From the NCBI GenBank assembly GCA_900541135.1, contig UQIG01000005.1:1-64000 (forward strand): 64,000 bases of DNA. The letters run 5' to 3'. Made by a program: the position numbers and the translations under genes. Below, in pieces: positions 1 to 8,849 of this stretch (positions within the stretch are counted from its first letter, which is position 1; every line of letters begins with the position of its first letter). A model generated the notes under the pieces. That model did not search any database. It was given only the letters and a program-made list of their open reading frames with translations, and had not been told where the DNA came from. Source of the DNA: an uncultured Collinsella sp. (GTDB lineage Bacteria > Actinomycetota > Coriobacteriia > Coriobacteriales > Coriobacteriaceae).

Positions 1-529
1 TCAGGAAGTCGTAGGTCCAGTACTTCCTCGGGTTGCCGGCGGGCGTGGTGCCGCCGTAGACGAACCCCCGCTTTGCGAGGAAGGCGAGCAGCCGCTGCTT
101 GGCGGTCGCCAGGCGCGCGGTCGCCCCGTCGTAGGCGCCGGCGAGGTCCCTGATGCCTTCGATCTCGGGGGAGGGGACCCATACGGGGGAGATGTCGTGG
201 GCGAGTATCGCCTTGGCCATCCTGGCGGCGTCGTTCCTGTCGTTCTTCGAGGCCGAGTCGGCGGCCGACCTGGGGATCTTCGAGACCGCGGCGACGACGC
301 ACTCGACGCCGAGGCCGGCGAGCTCCCGCTGCGGGGCGAAGCCGAGGTAGCCGCTCTCGTAGGCCGCGAGCGAAGGTCCCGGGAACCCATCCATCCACCC
401 GGCGATCTCGCCCCAGGGGTTGCCGGGGAACCTCCTCGTCACGGCCTCGCCGGTGTCCGCGTCGAGGGCGCAGACGGTGGTCGACCTCAGGTGGACGTCC
501 ATCCCGAACGCGGTAGAATACTTTGGCAT
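1..529 (-). mobile_element. IS110-family transposase, N-terminal part (runs off the window edge)
   Basis: An open frame starts at the ATG whose A is base 529, with a GGGAGG Shine-Dalgarno just upstream, and stays open to base 1, so about 176 residues are visible. The product is the RuvC-like DEDD half of an IS110-type recombinase. Visible motifs are FGMDVHLRSTTV with the first Asp (residues 8-19), the AAYESGY segment with the Glu, and the family hallmark KIPRSA...KNDRNDAARMAKA with the next Asp. The catalytic Ser domain would lie outside the window. Enzymes of this family excise and insert the element as a circle without target cleavage by a classical transposase. Neighbouring reading frames on this strand are shadows. 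Whether the element is complete, and whether it belongs to the IS110 or IS1111 subgroup, cannot be seen. Confidence 0.88.
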
Positions 530-705
530 GGGAGCCTCCCAAACTCGTTGCGGCGCGGCTGCGCCTATGGCACTTCGACATCATTGTCGCAGCCCCGACC
601 CGCGGTCACGAGCGGGGGCTCCTGTCGTTTCCGTGCCCTTGGATTGGGTCATAGTGTCTGTCGTTGCCAAGGCATCGGCGTTGCCTTGGCTGTCAATAGT
701 CATTG
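530..705 (-). ncRNA. Candidate IS110 bridge-RNA / left-end region
   Basis: The non-coding stretch directly upstream of the transposase is rich in short perfect hairpins: GGCGC/GCGCC at 552-565, AGCCCCG/CGGGGGCT at about 600-632, and GCCAAGGCA/TGCCTTGGC at 666-690. IS110-group elements are known to carry a structured guide (bridge) RNA in the non-coding end upstream of the recombinase gene. The location fits, but the element boundary and the guide loops cannot be fixed from one copy, so this is inference. Confidence 0.3.
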
Positions 706-832
706 TGGACGTTCTTAAACGACTACCCAACGGCTATTGTGCACATGGCTCGCATGACAGCCGTCTCTTTTATGTTTCCTTTAGCCGTTGCTGCCTAGGA
801 TGGGGGTTAGTCGGTAGGAAGGGAGCGTCTAT

Positions 833-2401
833 ATGGACGACGCGAGCGAGCGTTCAATCGAAGAGGACATGCTCGATCAGTTCAATTACTTTGATGATGA
901 GGACGAGGAGCTGATCGACCGTCGCGAGCCAGCGCCGCTTGATTCCTTTGATCTGGTCGATGAAGAGACTGATGAGGTTGAGGACGAATCAACGGAGCCC
1001 CCACAGCCTTCGCGCCTTGACTCGCTGCTTTCGAGAGCCCCCATGCACCACGGCGTTCGTGCCGGCGCGCTCCATATGAAAACTGATTGGCACCAGATCG
1101 TGACGGCAGGCGATGAGCTTGCCGTCGATGCGCCGCTCACCGATAAATCATCCATCATCTGCCGCACCGGCATGCTTATGCTGGCAAGCGGAACAGGTGC
1201 CTGGCGCGTGCGCGATACCATGAATCGTGTTGCTGCCGTACTCGGCGTCACGATTCACGTTGACTTAAGTCTTCTGTCGTTTGAGTGCACTTGCATCGAA
1301 GATGGCCACTGCTTTAACGAGGTTGTCAGCCTGCCCACAACGGGAGTCAATACCCATCGCATTTGGATGATGGAGAGTTTCCTCAAGGAAATCGAGACCT
1401 ATGGTCGTCGCTTCACGGTACACGAGTATCACGAGATGCTCAGGACCGTTGAGAGCTCAAAGCCCGATTACTCTCCCTGGCAACAGGGCCTTGCGGCAGC
1501 CTGTGCTTGCGGCGCCTTCGTCTTTTTGCTCGGCGGCGGCCCTATCGAGATGGCCTGCGCGTTTGTGGGCGCGGGTGTCGGCAACTTTGCCCGCTCCCAT
1601 ATTCTCAAGCAAGGCCTTGGTCAGTTCAGCGCGCTGACGACCGGCGTTGCGCTCGCTTGCGTTTCGTATCTGCTGGCATTGCTCGGCCTTGGCCAGGTCA
1701 TACCGGGGGCAATGTCGCACCAAGAAGGCTATATCGGCGCCATGCTCTTTGTGATTCCCGGCTTTCCGCTCATTACGGCAGGCCTCGACATCGCCAAGCT
1801 CGACATGCGAAGCGGTATCGAGCGCCTTTCATATGCCGTATCGATTATTGTGATGGCGACGCTCGTAGGTTGGATGGTTGCCGAGTGTGTTGGCCTGGCG
1901 CCGGACGACTTTGCCCCACTGGGCCTTTCGCCGCTTGCCCTTACGCTCCTGCGCGTGGTGATGAGCTTCGTTGGCGTATTCGGCTTCTCGGTGATGTTCA
2001 ACAGCCCGGTAAAGATGGCCGCGGCAGCTGGGTTGATCGGCGCCGTGTCCAATACCCTGCGTCTGACCCTTGTCGATGCGCCGACGATGATTCCCTTCCT
2101 GGGCCTCAGCACGGGAATGCCTCCCGAGGCAGCAGCGTTTATCGGCGCGCTGGTATCGGGGCTGCTCGCAAGCTTGGCTGAAGTCAAGCTCACCTACCCG
2201 CGCATCGCCCTCACGGTGCCTTCGATTGTCATTATGGTGCCGGGCTTGTATCTGTATCGCTCGATGTATTACATGTGCACCTTCGACACGGTCAATATGC
2301 TCGGCTGGTTTGTGCGCGCAGTGCTCATCGTAGCGTTTCTGCCCGTTGGACTGGGTGTGGCGCGTACGCTCACCGACCCTCGCTGGCGCCACACCAGCTA
2401 A
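833..2401 (+). CDS. Threonine/serine exporter family membrane protein (ThrE-like)
   Basis: The protein of 522 residues has the ThrE layout: an acidic N-terminal tail, a soluble DUF1212-type domain (about 85-210) with the typical segment RTGMLMLASGTGAWRVRD, then a membrane domain of about ten hydrophobic segments that ends in the second (DUF3815-like) half. Family members export small amino acids such as threonine and serine across the cytoplasmic membrane. The ATG at 833 follows AGGAAGGGAG at a normal distance. Both halves are fused in one chain, as in the actinobacterial form. The gene stands alone. Its TAA stop abuts a palindromic repeat at 2402, so the hairpin probably sits in its 3' UTR. 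The substrate is inferred from the family only. Confidence 0.85.
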   Translation: MDDASERSIEEDMLDQFNYFDDEDEELIDRREPAPLDSFDLVDEETDEVEDESTEPPQPSRLDSLLSRAPMHHGVRAGALHMKTDWHQIVTAGDELAVDAPLTDKSSIICRTGMLMLASGTGAWRVRDTMNRVAAVLGVTIHVDLSLLSFECTCIEDGHCFNEVVSLPTTGVNTHRIWMMESFLKEIETYGRRFTVHEYHEMLRTVESSKPDYSPWQQGLAAACACGAFVFLLGGGPIEMACAFVGAGVGNFARSHILKQGLGQFSALTTGVALACVSYLLALLGLGQVIPGAMSHQEGYIGAMLFVIPGFPLITAGLDIAKLDMRSGIERLSYAVSIIVMATLVGWMVAECVGLAPDDFAPLGLSPLALTLLRVVMSFVGVFGFSVMFNSPVKMAAAAGLIGAVSNTLRLTLVDAPTMIPFLGLSTGMPPEAAAFIGALVSGLLASLAEVKLTYPRIALTVPSIVIMVPGLYLYRSMYYMCTFDTVNMLGWFVRAVLIVAFLPVGLGVARTLTDPRWRHTS

Positions 2402-2434
2402 TTGGTACAAGGGGGACAGGTTACTTTGCACCAA
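2402..2434 (+). repeat. Stop-codon hairpin repeat, copy A1
   Basis: The palindrome starts right after the TAA of the exporter gene. Its arms TTGGTACAAGG and CTTTGCACCAA pair with one mismatch and one G-T pair, and the loop region contains GGGACAG. It belongs to a family with copies at 32504, 35221, 38244 and 38300. There is no U-tract, so it is not a standard terminator. Confidence 0.6.
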
Positions 2435-2437
2435 ATG

Positions 2438-2504
2438 AGTTGCGGTGAAATAGGGACTGAATTGCTGCTTAAAGGGTCAAAACAGTCCGTATTCCACCGC
2501 AACT
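2438..2504. repeat. TTGCGGTG palindromic repeat, copy B1
   Basis: This is a 67-bp palindrome with arms AGTTGCGGTG and CACCGCAACT, continued inward with interruptions by AATAGGGACTG and CAGTCCGTATT. It follows copy A1 directly. Related copies lie at 45764-45824 and 49962-50028. It has no coding potential. Confidence 0.6.
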
Positions 2505-2555
2505 TATGGGGTCGGGGGATTATCGGTGCCCTGCATCTTCATAAACTCAACGCTT

Positions 2556-2575
2556 ACGAAGCGCATGCGTTTCGT
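2556..2575. promoter_or_regulatory. 20-bp palindrome upstream of the DUF2798 gene
   Basis: The sequence ACGAA-g-CGCATGCG-t-TTCGT is palindromic except for one base pair. It lies about 140 bp before the DUF2798 start and could be an operator. No matching regulator gene is adjacent, so the role is unknown. Confidence 0.25.
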
Positions 2576-2620
2576 GCTAGGCTGGTTCCACCACATAAGT
2601 AGTCGCAGACGCGCGTACCA

Positions 2621-2670
2621 CGGGCGGGCGAGATGAAGTTCCAACAGCTCCATCTTGCCCGCCCGTTTTT
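2621..2670 (+). terminator. Rho-independent terminator or leader attenuator
   Basis: A GC-rich stem of about 15 bp (CGGGCGGGC.. paired with ..GCCCGCCCG) is followed by TTTTT. It ends only 45 bp before the DUF2798 start, so it either ends upstream transcription or attenuates this gene. Confidence 0.7.
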
Positions 2671-2714
2671 GTTGCGTGGCGCCGCGGTACAACACAGAGA
2701 GGAATCTGCCCTTT

Positions 2715-3263
2715 ATGCCTATCAACAAACGAGAGAGCCTGCTGTTCACCTTTATCATGTGCTTTTGCATGGTGCTCTGGATGAGCATCTACAACGTTGC
2801 CCTGCAGCACGGGGCCATCAACGGCGAGGTCGTTGCCACTGCGTGGCTCGGCTTCCCCGTTGCCTACATTTTTGCCATGTGCTGCGACTGGTTCGTCGCC
2901 AGCCCGCTCGCCAAGGGTTTCGCCTTTAAGTACTTGGTCACGCCGGGCAAGAGCTCGCCACTTGCCATGACGCTCGCCGTCAGCTCCTGCATGGTCGTTC
3001 CCATGGTCATCATCATGTCGCTGTACGGTGCCTGTGAGGGTCTGACGCACATGCCCGGCGGCATCCTTGCGAACCTGTATTCCGTGCCCGCGATCTGGAT
3101 GATCAACATCCCGCATAATTTTGTGATGGCGCTGCCGTGGAACCTTTTGGTAGCCGGTCCGATTTCCCGCTTCGTCTTCCGTCGCGCCTTCCCTGTGGGG
3201 ACGGTTTTCGAGGAGGAGCATGCCGAGCTCTTGGAGCAGGCTATGGCTCCTGAGTGCGAGTAG
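2715..3263 (+). CDS. DUF2798-family membrane protein
   Basis: The protein of 182 residues is highly hydrophobic with four predicted membrane segments arranged as two repeated pairs, the pattern of DUF2798 proteins. It begins MPINKRESLLFTFIMCFCMV. The frame is open further upstream to 2655, but the ATG at 2715 is preferred because it starts at the conserved end, follows an AGAGAGGA sequence, and lies after the terminator-like hairpin at 2621-2670. No catalytic motif is visible and the family has no established function. The gene is monocistronic, with a terminator at 3430. The hairpin immediately upstream suggests control by read-through. Confidence 0.7.
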   Translation: MPINKRESLLFTFIMCFCMVLWMSIYNVALQHGAINGEVVATAWLGFPVAYIFAMCCDWFVASPLAKGFAFKYLVTPGKSSPLAMTLAVSSCMVVPMVIIMSLYGACEGLTHMPGGILANLYSVPAIWMINIPHNFVMALPWNLLVAGPISRFVFRRAFPVGTVFEEEHAELLEQAMAPECE

Positions 3264-3429
3264 CTCGCTTAGGGATCTGCTGAGCGCGGGCGACTTGCTT
3301 GGTTGGAGCCCTAAGCGTGGATAGCTCTCTCGGCGACATCGCGGGCGTGAGCGGTGCGCATGACCGGAGGGCCCGTGCTGCTCCGTTGCCCGACGTGCTA
3401 GCGCGCAGAACAATCTGTTGGTGCATTCG

Positions 3430-3464
3430 GCGGCTGCTGAAGCGTTTCGGCAGCCGCTTTTTAT
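3430..3464 (+). terminator. Rho-independent terminator
   Basis: The stem GCGGCTGC/GCAGCCGC with a short AT-rich loop is followed by TTTTT. It closes the DUF2798 transcription unit and insulates the activase promoter. Confidence 0.8.
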
Positions 3465-3474
3465 ACGGAGTTTA

Positions 3475-3495
3475 AATACAACAGTCTGTTGTATT
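3475..3495. promoter_or_regulatory. 21-bp perfect palindrome, likely TetR-family operator
   Basis: AATACAACAG-T-CTGTTGTATT is a perfect inverted repeat 50 bp before the activase start. Size and symmetry fit a TetR dimer, and the TetR gene closes this operon, so autoregulation is the simplest reading. A weaker half-match (GAACAATCTGTTG) lies near 3408. Confidence 0.65.
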
Positions 3496-3544
3496 ACGTA
3501 GAGTGGTATATCTCTAGCGGGAAAAATGCGAGAGACGGAGCATT

Positions 3545-6500
3545 ATGGCGTTGCTAGTAGGACTGGACGTAGGGTCGACGACGACCAAAGTTTACGCGAT
3601 GCACGAGGATATGACCGAGGCGTGGTGGGGATATCGCCGCCACGGGGCGTGTCAGACAGCGAGCGTGCGCGCCATGCTCGGCGAGCTCGCCGAGCGCTTT
3701 CCCCATGAGTCACTGCGCGTTGCGGTGACCGGCTCGGGTGCGCGCGATATCGCGACCGCGCTGGGCGCCTCGTACGTTCAGGAGGTGGTCGCCAACGCGC
3801 TCGCGATCAGCAGGTTCTATCCGCAGACGCGCTGCGCCATCGAGCTGGGCGGCCAAGACGCCAAGATGATCTTCTTCCGCACCAACGATAAGGGAGACAT
3901 CGAGGTTGCCGACATGCGCATGAACGGCTCGTGCGCAGGCGGTACCGGTGCATTTATCGACGAGATGGCAAAGCTCATGGGGGTCGGCACCGAATCGGGC
4001 GAGTTCGAGCAGCTCGCAAGCCGGGGAACGACCGTCCACGAGGTCTCGGGCCGCTGCGGCGTGTACGCAAAGACCGATATCCAGCCGCTGCTCAACGAGG
4101 GCATTCCTACCACCGACCTGGCGCTTTCGGCGCTTCACGCGGTCGCCCGCCAAACGATCGGCGGTCTGGCCCAGGGTATCGACATCGAGCCGCCGGTAAT
4201 CTTCGAGGGCGGTACGCTCGCCTACAACCCCACACTGGTCCGCGTGTTCCGGGAGCAACTGAATCTATCGGACGATCAGGTTATCGTCCCGCGCGATCCG
4301 CAGATCATGGTCGCGCGCGGTGCCGCCCTGTCGCTGACCGACATGTTCGCATCGTCCCAACCGATCGACCTTCCCGACGCTTTTGTCCGGCTGGATAAGC
4401 TCGAGACGGTCGCGCCCGCAAGCGGGGAGGGACGTCTTGCCCAGCCCTTTTTTGCCACACCTGCCGAGCAGGCGGATTTTACGGCACGCCATGGCAAAGA
4501 GACGCCGGCAAAGGGTCCGGATGCGTATGCGCCCGGAGAGACGGTGCGTGTGGCGCTCGGTATCGATTCGGGGAGCACGACGACCAAGTTCGCCCTGGTC
4601 GATGAGGCGGGTGAGCTTGTCGATTCGTTCTACGCGTCTAATAACGGCAGACCGCTCGACGTCGCCCAACAGGGTCTTGTCAGCTTGAAGAACCGCTGGG
4701 AGACAGCGGGAGTCACGCTTGCGATCGATGCCGTGGGCACCACGGGATACGGCGAGGAGCTTTTCGCGCGCGCGTTCCACGCCGACTACCATACGGTCGA
4801 GACGGTCGCGCACGCCCGCGCCGCGTGCGCATGCGTTCCCGATGCGACCTTCGTGCTCGACATCGGCGGACAGGATATGAAGGCCATCTGGCTCAACCAC
4901 GGCGTGCTGACCGATATCGTCGTCAACGAGGCGTGCTCTGCGGGCTGCGGCTCGTTCCTCGAGGGTTTTGCCAAAAACCTCGGAATAGCCGTTGAGGATA
5001 TCGCGACCGAGGCATTTTCGTCCAAAGCCCCCGCCGTTCTCGGCAGCCGCTGCACGGTGTTCATGAACAGCAGCGTCGTTTCCGAGCAGCGGCGCGGTAA
5101 GGGTCCGGGCGACATCATGGCCGGTCTCTGCCGTTCGATTATCGAGAACGTGTTCACCAAGGTCATTCGCGTTTCAAATCTCAACCGTCTGGGCGACAAA
5201 GTCGTCGTCCAGGGCGGCACGTTCCGAAACGACGCGGTGCTGCGCGCATTCGAGCAGTATCTGGGCAAACCCGTCACGCGTGCGCCCCACCCGGGGCTGA
5301 TGGGCGCTATCGGTATCGCCCTGCTCGCGCGCGAGGAATGCCGCAAGGGCGACGCCGGCACGTCGTTTATCGGGCTCGATGCCGTGGAGCGCTTCGAGCA
5401 TCGCGAGTTCGGCGGCGTTACCTGCCGTCGGTGCAACAACCGCTGCCAGCGCGCGGTCGTGGCATTTGGCGACGGCTCGCTTTACGTCACGGGCAATCGC
5501 TGCCCGCGCGGCGGCGCCATCTCATGGGATGAGCTCGTGCGCGAGGTTCCCGCGGCGGAGGAGCTGCGTCCGCAGGGTGCTTGCGAGGCACAGGCACCCG
5601 GCACGGGGCGCGACCGGACCGCGGCTGCCCCCAATCTCTTTGTCGACCGCGAGAAGCTGCTGTTCGAGTCGTACCCCACGGTTCCCGTCAGCGGGGGGCG
5701 CGATGTCACGATCGGCATTCCCCGTGTGCTCGAGTTCTGGGACACCATGCCGTTCTGGTCGACGTTCTTCAGCACGCTCGGCTTTAAGGTGCGCGTCTCG
5801 GGACGCAGCACCAAGGCGATGTACGAGCGCGGTCTGGCGCACGTCACATCCGACACCGTGTGCTTCCCGGCCAAGCTCGTCCACGGGCACATCCGCAATC
5901 TCGTCGACGCCGGCGTCGACCGCATCTTCATGCCCATCATCACGACGGTGCCCACCGAAAACGCCGCCTCTACCAGCGAGTGGATGTGCGCCGTCGTAAA
6001 GGGATACCCCTACGTGATGCGCAATTCCGATAACCCGGAGGAGCGTTTCGGCGTTCCGTTCGATACGCCGCTGTTCCACTGGTACGACGAGGGCGACCGA
6101 AACCGCCAGCTCAAGGCGTGGTGCAAGGAGACCTTCGATATCGATGCCGACCTGGTTGCCAAGGCGACCGAGCAGGCGGACCGCGCGCAGGAGACGTTTG
6201 AGAACCAGCTGCAGCTGCGCGGCAGGCAGGTGCTCGAGAACGTGCGCGAGGACGGCGGCTACGCGGTGGTGATCGCTTCGCGCCCGTACCACAACGACCC
6301 GCTGGTCAACCACGGGCTGCCCAAGCTCTTCTCTGAGCGCGGCATCCCCGTGCTGACGCCCGATGCGGTGCCGGGGGTCTGCAACGTCGATCTTTCCAAC
6401 AGCCGCATCGACATCGTGAACAACTACCATGCGCGCATGCTGTCGTGCGCGGTCATCGTCGCATCGACGCCCGAGCTCGAGCTCGTGCAGATGGGCAGCT

Positions 6501-7984
6501 TCGGCTGCGGCCACGATGCGTATCTCACCGACGAGATCGCGCGCATGATGGGCGAGATGGGCTCCAAGGTTCCGATGATGATCAAGCTCGATGAGAGCGA
6601 CGTCGCCGGTCCCATGGGCATTCGTGTGCGTTCGTTTATCGAGTCGGTCAACCGTCGTCGCGCGGAGGAGCGTGCCGAGGGCGCCCGGGTGCACGCGGTC
6701 CATCCGCTCGACGACCCGTATAAGGTCAAGTACACCAAGCGCGACCGGCACGACAAGATCGCGCTGGTCCCCAACACCTCCCATGCGTTCTGCAGGCTCA
6801 TGACCGCGGCGATGCGCAATCAGGGCGTGCGCGCCGAGGCCCTTGATATCGGGCGCGAGGATGCCATCCGCCTGGGCAAACGCTATGTGCACAACGACAT
6901 CTGCTTCCCCGCGCAAATCGTGATCGGCGAGGCGCTCGCGGCACTCGAGAGCGGTAAGTACGACCCGCACGACGTCGCCGTGGTGACTGGCAAGTATATC
7001 GGCGACTGCCGCCTGACGCACTACATGCCCCTGCTGCGCCGCGCGCTCGACGACGCGGGATACGACTATGTCCCGGTGCTCACCAACGACGACGTCGATG
7101 CCCACAATGCGCATCCGGGCTTCAAGCTCGGCCTTGGCCCGAGCATCCAGATCGCCTACGGTCTTCCCATGATCGATGCCCTCGAGGCCATGCTTAGGCG
7201 CATCCGTCCCTACGAGCTCGAGAAGGGCGCGGCGGACGCTGCGTTCGACCGCGCGCTCGATGAGGTTATCGAGGGCATGGAGCGCTCCGGGCTGAGAGGC
7301 CAGGCGACGGGCTTCAAACGCGCGCTTGCGATCATGGACGCCGTTCCGTACGACCGCTCGAACCCGCATCCGACCGTTCTCATCGTGGGCGAGTACCTGC
7401 TCAATTTCCATCTCGGCGCCAACCACGAGATTGAGCGCTACCTCGAGGACAACGGGCTCGAGGTCATCGAGGCGCGCATGACCGACGTGATCCGCAAGAC
7501 CTATTTCTACAAGCATGCGCAGTCGCGCGAGTTCCACGTCGACCTGTCGCTGCCCGAAAAGGCCTGGTACGCCACGGCGGACAACCTGTTCGAGCTCGCG
7601 CACGACCGTTGCGACCGCCTGGGCGCGGCGAGCCCGCTCTACGAGCCGCCGACGCGCATGCCCGAGCTCGTGCGCGCGAGCGATAAGATCCTGCACCATA
7701 CGTTCGATGCGGGCGAGGGCGTGCTGATTCCGGCGGAGATCCTCGAGCACGCCAAGCGCGGCTGCCGCAACTTCGTGATCCTGCAGCCGTTCGGGTGTCT
7801 GCCCAACCATGTCGTGGGGCGCGGGCTCATCCATGCGCTCAAGGAGCAGTATCCCACGGCGCAGTTCCTGCCGCTCGACTACGATCCCGACGTGAGCTTC
7901 GCCAACGTGGAGAACCGTCTTCAGATGCTCATCATGAACGCCAAGGCGCAGGGGTGCGGTGAGGCGCATGGCGAGACCGCGTAA
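3545..7984 (+). CDS. Giant 2-hydroxyacyl-CoA dehydratase activase-like protein (tandem ASKHA ATPase plus DUF2229/HgdB-like)
   Basis: The protein of 1479 residues fuses several parts. Two BadF/BadG/BcrA-type ASKHA ATPase domains lie at about 3-265 (GLDVGSTTTK) and 335-605 (GIDSGSTTTK). A short Cys-rich linker CRRCNNRC...NRCPRGG follows near 630-665. A DUF2229 domain starts near 705, and the C-terminal part resembles the dehydratase beta subunit. Each ASKHA half keeps the two cysteines that bind the bridging 4Fe-4S cluster in HgdC-type activators (C130 and C171; C464 and C503), so one chain may form the activator pseudo-dimer. Family members drive low-potential electron transfer with ATP. The true substrate of this large form is not established. 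The ATG at 3545 follows GGAG. The last 17 bases overlap the TetR gene. Confidence 0.8.
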   Translation: MALLVGLDVGSTTTKVYAMHEDMTEAWWGYRRHGACQTASVRAMLGELAERFPHESLRVAVTGSGARDIATALGASYVQEVVANALAISRFYPQTRCAIELGGQDAKMIFFRTNDKGDIEVADMRMNGSCAGGTGAFIDEMAKLMGVGTESGEFEQLASRGTTVHEVSGRCGVYAKTDIQPLLNEGIPTTDLALSALHAVARQTIGGLAQGIDIEPPVIFEGGTLAYNPTLVRVFREQLNLSDDQVIVPRDPQIMVARGAALSLTDMFASSQPIDLPDAFVRLDKLETVAPASGEGRLAQPFFATPAEQADFTARHGKETPAKGPDAYAPGETVRVALGIDSGSTTTKFALVDEAGELVDSFYASNNGRPLDVAQQGLVSLKNRWETAGVTLAIDAVGTTGYGEELFARAFHADYHTVETVAHARAACACVPDATFVLDIGGQDMKAIWLNHGVLTDIVVNEACSAGCGSFLEGFAKNLGIAVEDIATEAFSSKAPAVLGSRCTVFMNSSVVSEQRRGKGPGDIMAGLCRSIIENVFTKVIRVSNLNRLGDKVVVQGGTFRNDAVLRAFEQYLGKPVTRAPHPGLMGAIGIALLAREECRKGDAGTSFIGLDAVERFEHREFGGVTCRRCNNRCQRAVVAFGDGSLYVTGNRCPRGGAISWDELVREVPAAEELRPQGACEAQAPGTGRDRTAAAPNLFVDREKLLFESYPTVPVSGGRDVTIGIPRVLEFWDTMPFWSTFFSTLGFKVRVSGRSTKAMYERGLAHVTSDTVCFPAKLVHGHIRNLVDAGVDRIFMPIITTVPTENAASTSEWMCAVVKGYPYVMRNSDNPEERFGVPFDTPLFHWYDEGDRNRQLKAWCKETFDIDADLVAKATEQADRAQETFENQLQLRGRQVLENVREDGGYAVVIASRPYHNDPLVNHGLPKLFSERGIPVLTPDAVPGVCNVDLSNSRIDIVNNYHARMLSCAVIVASTPELELVQMGSFGCGHDAYLTDEIARMMGEMGSKVPMMIKLDESDVAGPMGIRVRSFIESVNRRRAEERAEGARVHAVHPLDDPYKVKYTKRDRHDKIALVPNTSHAFCRLMTAAMRNQGVRAEALDIGREDAIRLGKRYVHNDICFPAQIVIGEALAALESGKYDPHDVAVVTGKYIGDCRLTHYMPLLRRALDDAGYDYVPVLTNDDVDAHNAHPGFKLGLGPSIQIAYGLPMIDALEAMLRRIRPYELEKGAADAAFDRALDEVIEGMERSGLRGQATGFKRALAIMDAVPYDRSNPHPTVLIVGEYLLNFHLGANHEIERYLEDNGLEVIEARMTDVIRKTYFYKHAQSREFHVDLSLPEKAWYATADNLFELAHDRCDRLGAASPLYEPPTRMPELVRASDKILHHTFDAGEGVLIPAEILEHAKRGCRNFVILQPFGCLPNHVVGRGLIHALKEQYPTAQFLPLDYDPDVSFANVENRLQMLIMNAKAQGCGEAHGETA

Positions 7985-8657
7985 GGACGCCGATGCGCCC
8001 GATGCACGCACCCGTATCATCGAGGCGTTTTGGGAGCTCATCGAGAACAACAGCATCTTCGAGCTGTCGGTTGGCGAGGTGACCCGCGCCGCCCAGTGCA
8101 ATCGCGGAACGTTTTACTACTATTTTCACGATTTCGATGAACTCGTCGCCATCGCCATAGCCCAGCTGCTGCAGGATAACGAGCTCATCACCGATGCCCT
8201 CTGGCATTTTTCGAGCGAGGGCGACCTTTCGGCGTTCGACCGGCGCGACGTCCGCTGCCTGCTGCGGCGCATCGTCATCACCATGAGGGCGGGTGCCGCC
8301 GAGCAGGTCGTGCAGGGCATCCATACGATCATCATCGACCGCGTGAGAGAGATCGTCCACCCCGACGGAGAAGAGCTCAAGGCAGATTCGAGCTTTGCGG
8401 TGGGCTTTCTGGTCTCGGGCATCATGGGCTTTGTGATGGCGGTCGGCTTTGCCCGGGAGGGCGGCGAGGAGATAGACCTCGAGCAGCCGGGGGACAGCGC
8501 GTGCGCGTACCTGAGGGCGGTCGCCATGCAGACGGTGGAAACGGTCGCGCAAGTCGAGGGCGTCGATACATCCGAGCTGCTCGAACGCGTCTCCAAGGAG
8601 GCCGATGCCTATCGCGCATCGCGTGCGACGAGTCCCGACGTGGTGAAAGACGCCTAG
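7968..8657 (+). CDS. TetR-family transcriptional regulator
   Basis: The protein of 229 residues begins with basic residues and a TetR_N helix-turn-helix (about 14-60) ending in the hallmark NRGTFYYYFHDFDELV. The C-terminal ligand domain is not specific. The ATG at 7968 has GGTGAGG just before it; a GTG at 7959 is an in-frame alternative. The gene overlaps the end of the activase gene by 17 bp, so the two are translationally coupled. The palindrome at 3475-3495, ahead of the operon, is the probable binding site, which would make this an autoregulated two-gene operon. The inducer is unknown; a CoA ester or its precursor is only a guess from context. Confidence 0.85.
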   Translation: MARPRKDADAPDARTRIIEAFWELIENNSIFELSVGEVTRAAQCNRGTFYYYFHDFDELVAIAIAQLLQDNELITDALWHFSSEGDLSAFDRRDVRCLLRRIVITMRAGAAEQVVQGIHTIIIDRVREIVHPDGEELKADSSFAVGFLVSGIMGFVMAVGFAREGGEEIDLEQPGDSACAYLRAVAMQTVETVAQVEGVDTSELLERVSKEADAYRASRATSPDVVKDA

Positions 8658-8790
8658 GGTTTCTCTTGCGGGGCGCCTGTCGCGCATCGCGCGGTGAGTC
8701 CCGCGATGCGGTCATAACCTGCATTCATGTGAGCCGGGTTTATAGATATTCCTCCAGCTGTTAACATAGACAACCTGTGGGTAAAGAGAC

Positions 8791-8818
8791 AAAAGCGCCG
8801 CCGACGGGCGGGCGTTTT
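8791..8818 (+). terminator. Hairpin with T-run between tetR and clpC
   Basis: AAAAGCGCCGCC and GGCGGGCGTTTT form a short imperfect stem ending in TTTT. It sits 30 bp before clpC and may end the tetR transcript or attenuate clpC. Confidence 0.4.
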
Positions 8819-8849
8819 GATTTCGATGAACTCATGTAAGGAAACGAGC

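Noticed and set aside
2402..2602. Open frame of 66 codons after thrE
   Set aside because: It consists of palindromes A1 and B1, with no ribosome site.
5522..8101. Long minus-strand open frame of about 860 codons
   Set aside because: It lies fully antisense to the activase gene and reflects its strong GC third-position bias; the protein has no recognisable motif.
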